A DNA stretch of 64,000 nucleotides. Origin: Solicoccozyma terricola. Taxonomy: Eukaryota > Basidiomycota > Tremellomycetes > Filobasidiales > Piskurozymaceae. This document shows, one piece after another, positions 61,086 to 64,000 of the stretch. Position numbers and translations under genes: made by a program. The notes beneath the pieces are model-generated. The model saw only the letters and a list, made by a program, of their open reading frames with translations. It was not told the origin of the DNA and did no database searches. The first letter of the stretch is position 1, and each line of letters starts with the position of its first letter. The DNA is taken from assembly GCA_001600875.1 (NCBI GenBank), contig BCLD01000001.1, positions 1,256,825 through 1,320,824 of the forward strand, read 5' to 3'.

Positions 61086-62688
61086 TCAAGTGACTCGTCT
61101 ATCCTCGGGTGTGACGATCGTTAGATCGTTACAGATTGCCGGCAGGAATTCCATTGCTGGCGCTCGCACTTGTATGAAGTTGTCGATGTCCAATCCCCCA
61201 TTTGAGCGAGCGAACGCTGCATGAATGAGACTGAATATCTCAAAGCGATGAAATCCACAAACAAAGAGATTGGATGCTGTGAAGATGTATAGAGGTCGGA
61301 TGGTAATGATTGTTTGCCAGGTGAAGATGACGACTGCTGCTGAAAAAGGACCTTAGGTGTCATAAGGTGGCCATGCTTTGACCTGCAGTACCAGCTCACT
61401 TGATCACTGTACCAAAGTGCTCCTCCATGGTAATATCCTTCAGTACTGACATGATGGTAACTTCACCATTCATGCAAACAATATTTGCGACCTCTGATTT
61501 GAGCTCCTTCAAAGAACCTGAATTGACCTTGGGTCTAACAAAGACCCCCTCCATCCACTGCATCTCGAAGTATTCCATCATGTCATCCATCTGGCGATGC
61601 AGCTGGTCCTCTGTGAACTGGTCTCGAATTGTTACCACCAGTGGAGATGGGCACAGAGAGAGGGCTAATCATGAATTTCCAGAAGTTTGGGGCTGGGCTG
61701 ATACCATTCTGATGATCCTCCTCGAGCCGAGTTGAGCCACCTTCCAGGAGGGATTGCATCGATGATCGGCACTTTGAGCTCGCCAAGGATGGTATTCGAG
61801 CGGAAATCGAGCGAGCTGATGGTGGCATTCCCATGAACGAGTTTCTTGAACGAGTAAATCTCCGGAACACTTCCCATCACCCAAAAGTTGGTCAACCTTC
61901 AGGCTTTTGAGCATCGATCGTCGATATCATGAGCAGCAGTCATGGTTGTGACTGTTTCACCGCCATAAACAAGCCATGGCTTTGCAGTGGAAGGAGAAGC
62001 CATGTTCTCCCGCAACCGGTGGTAGAGATCCTCATCTAATAAACCATCCATCCAGCTCGTCGTTGCCTCATCACCAAGCTCTCTCTTGCCAATGCCGTTT
62101 TCAAGATGCCTTGGATGGCAACCCTTGCAAACCCACATTGGACCATTGACAGCGTCACAAATATGATCTCGGTATGGAAGGCATAGAGGTAAGCCTTGAG
62201 TGCCGTTTCCAAAGCTGTGGTGCTAGCAAAGTGGAAGAAACGGAGGTAGTAGTTGGCTGTTTGTTTGGTACCATCGGAAATCACCTCTGTAGTGTGAATG
62301 AGATGATGAGGATGATCCGGAGGGTCAAAATCAGGATCTATGCTGAGTGCTGAGCGCATTGAGGGTTGCTGAAACAGGTTGCAAAGTCATGACACCTTTA
62401 TCAAACGATTTGTCAATTCTTGCAGAGTTTCGAAGGTGGTTTGTTCGGGCTGATTCGATAAAGTTGAGAGGTGGGGGCCTCCTGTTGCATATTCCTCGAG
62501 AAGATCACGCACAATGGTGAGAACCAAGTCTCTCTCCTCCTTGATTCGGATAGGTCTGAAAATGCGAGCTTGTGCTCGGCTTGAGTCTGGCCTTGAGTCT
62601 GAAAGGGACAGGAGACAGGGACGTTCTCAAACGAAAACGTCATCGAAGTGGCTTGGGCTCCAAGTTTGTGGTTGAGCTTGATTTTCAT
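61086..62688 (-). CDS. unrecognised multi-exon protein with a CxxC motif
   Basis: I do not recognise a family. A minus-strand gene can be traced in pieces: MKIKLNHKLGAQATSMTF at 62688, then IKEERDLVLTIVRDLLEEY and FETLQELTNRLIK, DPDFDPPDHPHHLIHTTE, then after a GTGATT...GCTAG intron PYRDHICDAVNGP and WVCKGCHPRHLENG (a CxxCH motif that could bind zinc), TSWMDGLLDEDLYHRLREN, KPWLVYGGETVT, ATISSLDFRSNTILGEL, DQFTEDQLHRQMDDMMEYF, and finally FVCGFHRFEIFSLIHAAFA and MEFLPAICNDLTIVTPEDR, stop at 61086. The exon chain from 61.4 to 61.9 kb is not settled because three frames are open. It may belong with the unrecognised gene to its left. Confidence 0.5.
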
Positions 62689-63442
62689 GAGTACGTGGTA
62701 TGCAACTGAAGTTGACTGCGCTCGCTTGCCGTGTAGCTGATTAGATTTTTTAACAAAATCATTTTACATGACGAGCAGGAGCGTGTGGAAGTAGTTCATG
62801 CACACGCCATAGGAAGACCAAGGCAAGCATCATTAGCGGTCCTTCTCGACGACTGATCCTTGAAGATTTTTCGCAAGTAATCCGCGCGGTGCAAGCTGCT
62901 GGAATCCAAGAGGAACGTCTGTCCAGGGTTTCCTGTTGCGGACTCACTCCCTCAGCCAAAGACGCCGCCTTAGCTTCCGCGGGGACCACTGAAGGTATAT
63001 TGTATCGTTTCCAGGAGCTGTAAGCCCTCGACAATCGATCGTAAGCTCTCACGGAGTCTAGCATCCCGCCGCGTCAACAGCGGCATCCCTCGGCTTCTAG
63101 CACTCGTAATCGTACATTACAGGAACTGATCTGCGAGCAGCTATGCAACGAGTAGTGCCTTGTGGCAGCCGCACTGGATGCCGAGGTTACACACACATCA
63201 ATATTCGTTTTTGGGGTTTTCTTGCGCCGGTTTTTACAGAAGATAATATTATATTCAGTTCCTTCTTCCATATTTCGCTTCTCCGGTACTCCTTCCGACT
63301 CGTTTTCATACCCGACTTTTGCTTGATTGCTTTGTTTTCTTTTTTGGTTTTCCTCGGCGCCGATTCTTTCAGAAGTAACGTAAACACATAGAGTCGAATT
63401 TTGAGGCTGTTAGGCTCAATAAGTTGGGGTTGTAGCGGGTGA
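62689..63442. other. spacer without an identified gene
   Basis: About 750 bp, richer in A and T around 63190-63420 than the coding blocks. No gene recognised. Confidence 0.5.
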
Positions 63443-63917
63443 TCAACCGAGAAGGTGGATGGGGACCGCAACGTTGATGGGGGCGCACACGAAGTTGCCA
63501 TCAAGGACGTTGCCATTGAGGATGTTGCTCAGGACTGGAACAAGAGCGCCGTTCTGATTGTTCGCCAAAAAGAAACTGGCAATATGGGAACGGAACATAC
63601 TCAGCATCACACTCAGATGTATATGAAGCCTAAAGAAAAGTGAGGCACTCACCCTGACGCGCAGTGGGCTTCACCGTTTTGGTCGAAAGTGGGTGGCACG
63701 AGTTCGCCACCCCGTTTCAAAACAGTGATGGGGACCGCAGCGTTGATGGGGGCGCACACGAAGTTGCCATCAAGGACGTTGCCATTGAGGATGTTACTCG
63801 CTACTGGGATGAGAGCACCGTTCTGGTTGTTTGCCAAAAAGAAACTGGCAATATGGATGGTGTGGAACATGTTCAGTGTCACATTCAGATGTATATAAAG
63901 CAAAGCAAGGCACTCAC
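63443..63917. repeat. tandem exon-plus-intron duplication
   Basis: Units of about 265-270 nt (exon plus 73-77-nt intron) are nearly identical over long stretches, for example the 50 nt starting at GATGGGGACCGCA near 63459 and 63727. They differ at few positions, so the duplication is recent or kept alike by conversion. The array probably continues beyond 64000. Confidence 0.85.
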
Positions 63918-64000
63918 CCTGACGCACAGTGGGCTTCACCGTTTTGGCTGTAAGTAGGCGGCTCGGTTGCCCAGCGTTTCCCAACGGTGATGGGGGCGGC
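63443..64000 (-). CDS. 3' part of a gene made of tandemly duplicated exons
   Basis: The window cuts this gene. Three minus-strand exons are visible: 64000-63918 (partial), 63844-63653 (192 nt, 64 codons) and 63575-63443 (last, stop TGA). Each internal boundary has the same GTGAGTGCCT donor and ATATTGCCAG acceptor. The middle and last exons both begin GFFLANNQNGAL and continue SNILNGNVLDGNFVCAPIN; the first and middle both end QNGEAHCASG after a PITV.KR...PPT segment. The protein is thus a repeat of about 64 residues with one or two Cys, ended by VAVPIHLLG. I do not recognise the family; an extracellular role is possible but no signal peptide is in view. Confidence 0.7.

Noticed and set aside
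59392..62168. The same 11-mer (CAAATATGATC on the plus strand) lies at two places where the minus-strand frame seems to shift back by one (59392 and 62158), suggesting programmed frameshifting.
   Set aside because: At the second site a normal GTGATT...GCTAG intron upstream puts the protein into the later frame without any shift, and neither site has a slippery heptamer in frame. The shared 11-mer is probably chance.
57583..64000. Possibility that the right end is a transposon or viral insertion.
   Set aside because: No terminal repeats, target-site duplications, transposase, integrase, reverse transcriptase or polymerase motifs could be seen.
1..64000. CRISPR arrays or prokaryote-type operons.
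   Set aside because: The repeats present are microsatellites, homopolymers and duplicated exons; genes have spliceosomal introns, so a prokaryotic reading does not apply.

Overview
The window reads as nuclear DNA of a basidiomycete fungus. Coding regions are dense and on both strands. Most genes are cut by many short introns (about 50-90 nt, mostly GTGAGT donors), and the conserved proteins (Rvs161, Rfc4, Mcm2, mitochondrial IF3, GABA transaminase, Lsb5-type VHS/GAT) are fungal in type. A Tremellomycete-like yeast is my inference from gene structure only. Very long C or G homopolymers, mostly in introns and spacers, are a strong local signature. One 107-N assembly gap lies inside an intron.

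Layout, left to right. 1-4.4 kb: 3' part of a GH88 unsaturated glucuronyl hydrolase, a BAG-family co-chaperone and the BAR protein Rvs161. 4.7-10.8 kb: a head-to-head pair of membrane-anchored glutaredoxin-fold proteins, both lacking the catalytic cysteine, separated by a 2.1-kb spacer. 10.8-22.3 kb: an unresolved spacer with possible small genes, a TRI12-type MFS transporter, a Zn2Cys6 transcription factor, and a divergent flavin monooxygenase. 22.7-41.3 kb: a mostly housekeeping block with a FAM210-like mitochondrial protein, Rfc4, a cation/proton antiporter, Mcm2, a PPR-like protein, mitochondrial IF3, GABA transaminase and an Lsb5-like protein. 41.5-43.4 kb: a NAPE-PLD-like metallo-beta-lactamase-fold phospholipase. 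44.3-52.5 kb: two large secreted paralogues transcribed away from a shared 1-kb spacer. 52.9-57.6 kb: a questin-oxidase-like protein, an unresolved coding fragment and an NAD-dependent epimerase. 58-64 kb: genes I do not recognise, ending with a truncated gene built from near-identical tandem exons.

The window is not one operon-like system. Functional links are local: the transcription factor and monooxygenase share a 325-bp divergent spacer, Rfc4 and Mcm2 both serve DNA replication, and the two glutaredoxin-like genes and the two large secreted genes are each divergent paralogue pairs. The points most worth a second look are the Cys-less glutaredoxin pair, the mirrored secreted paralogues, the tandem exon duplication at the right edge, the Mcm2 start codon that appears to form its own exon before a GC-AG intron, the 6-nt microexon of RVS161, and the homopolymer tracts in introns (up to 50 C).
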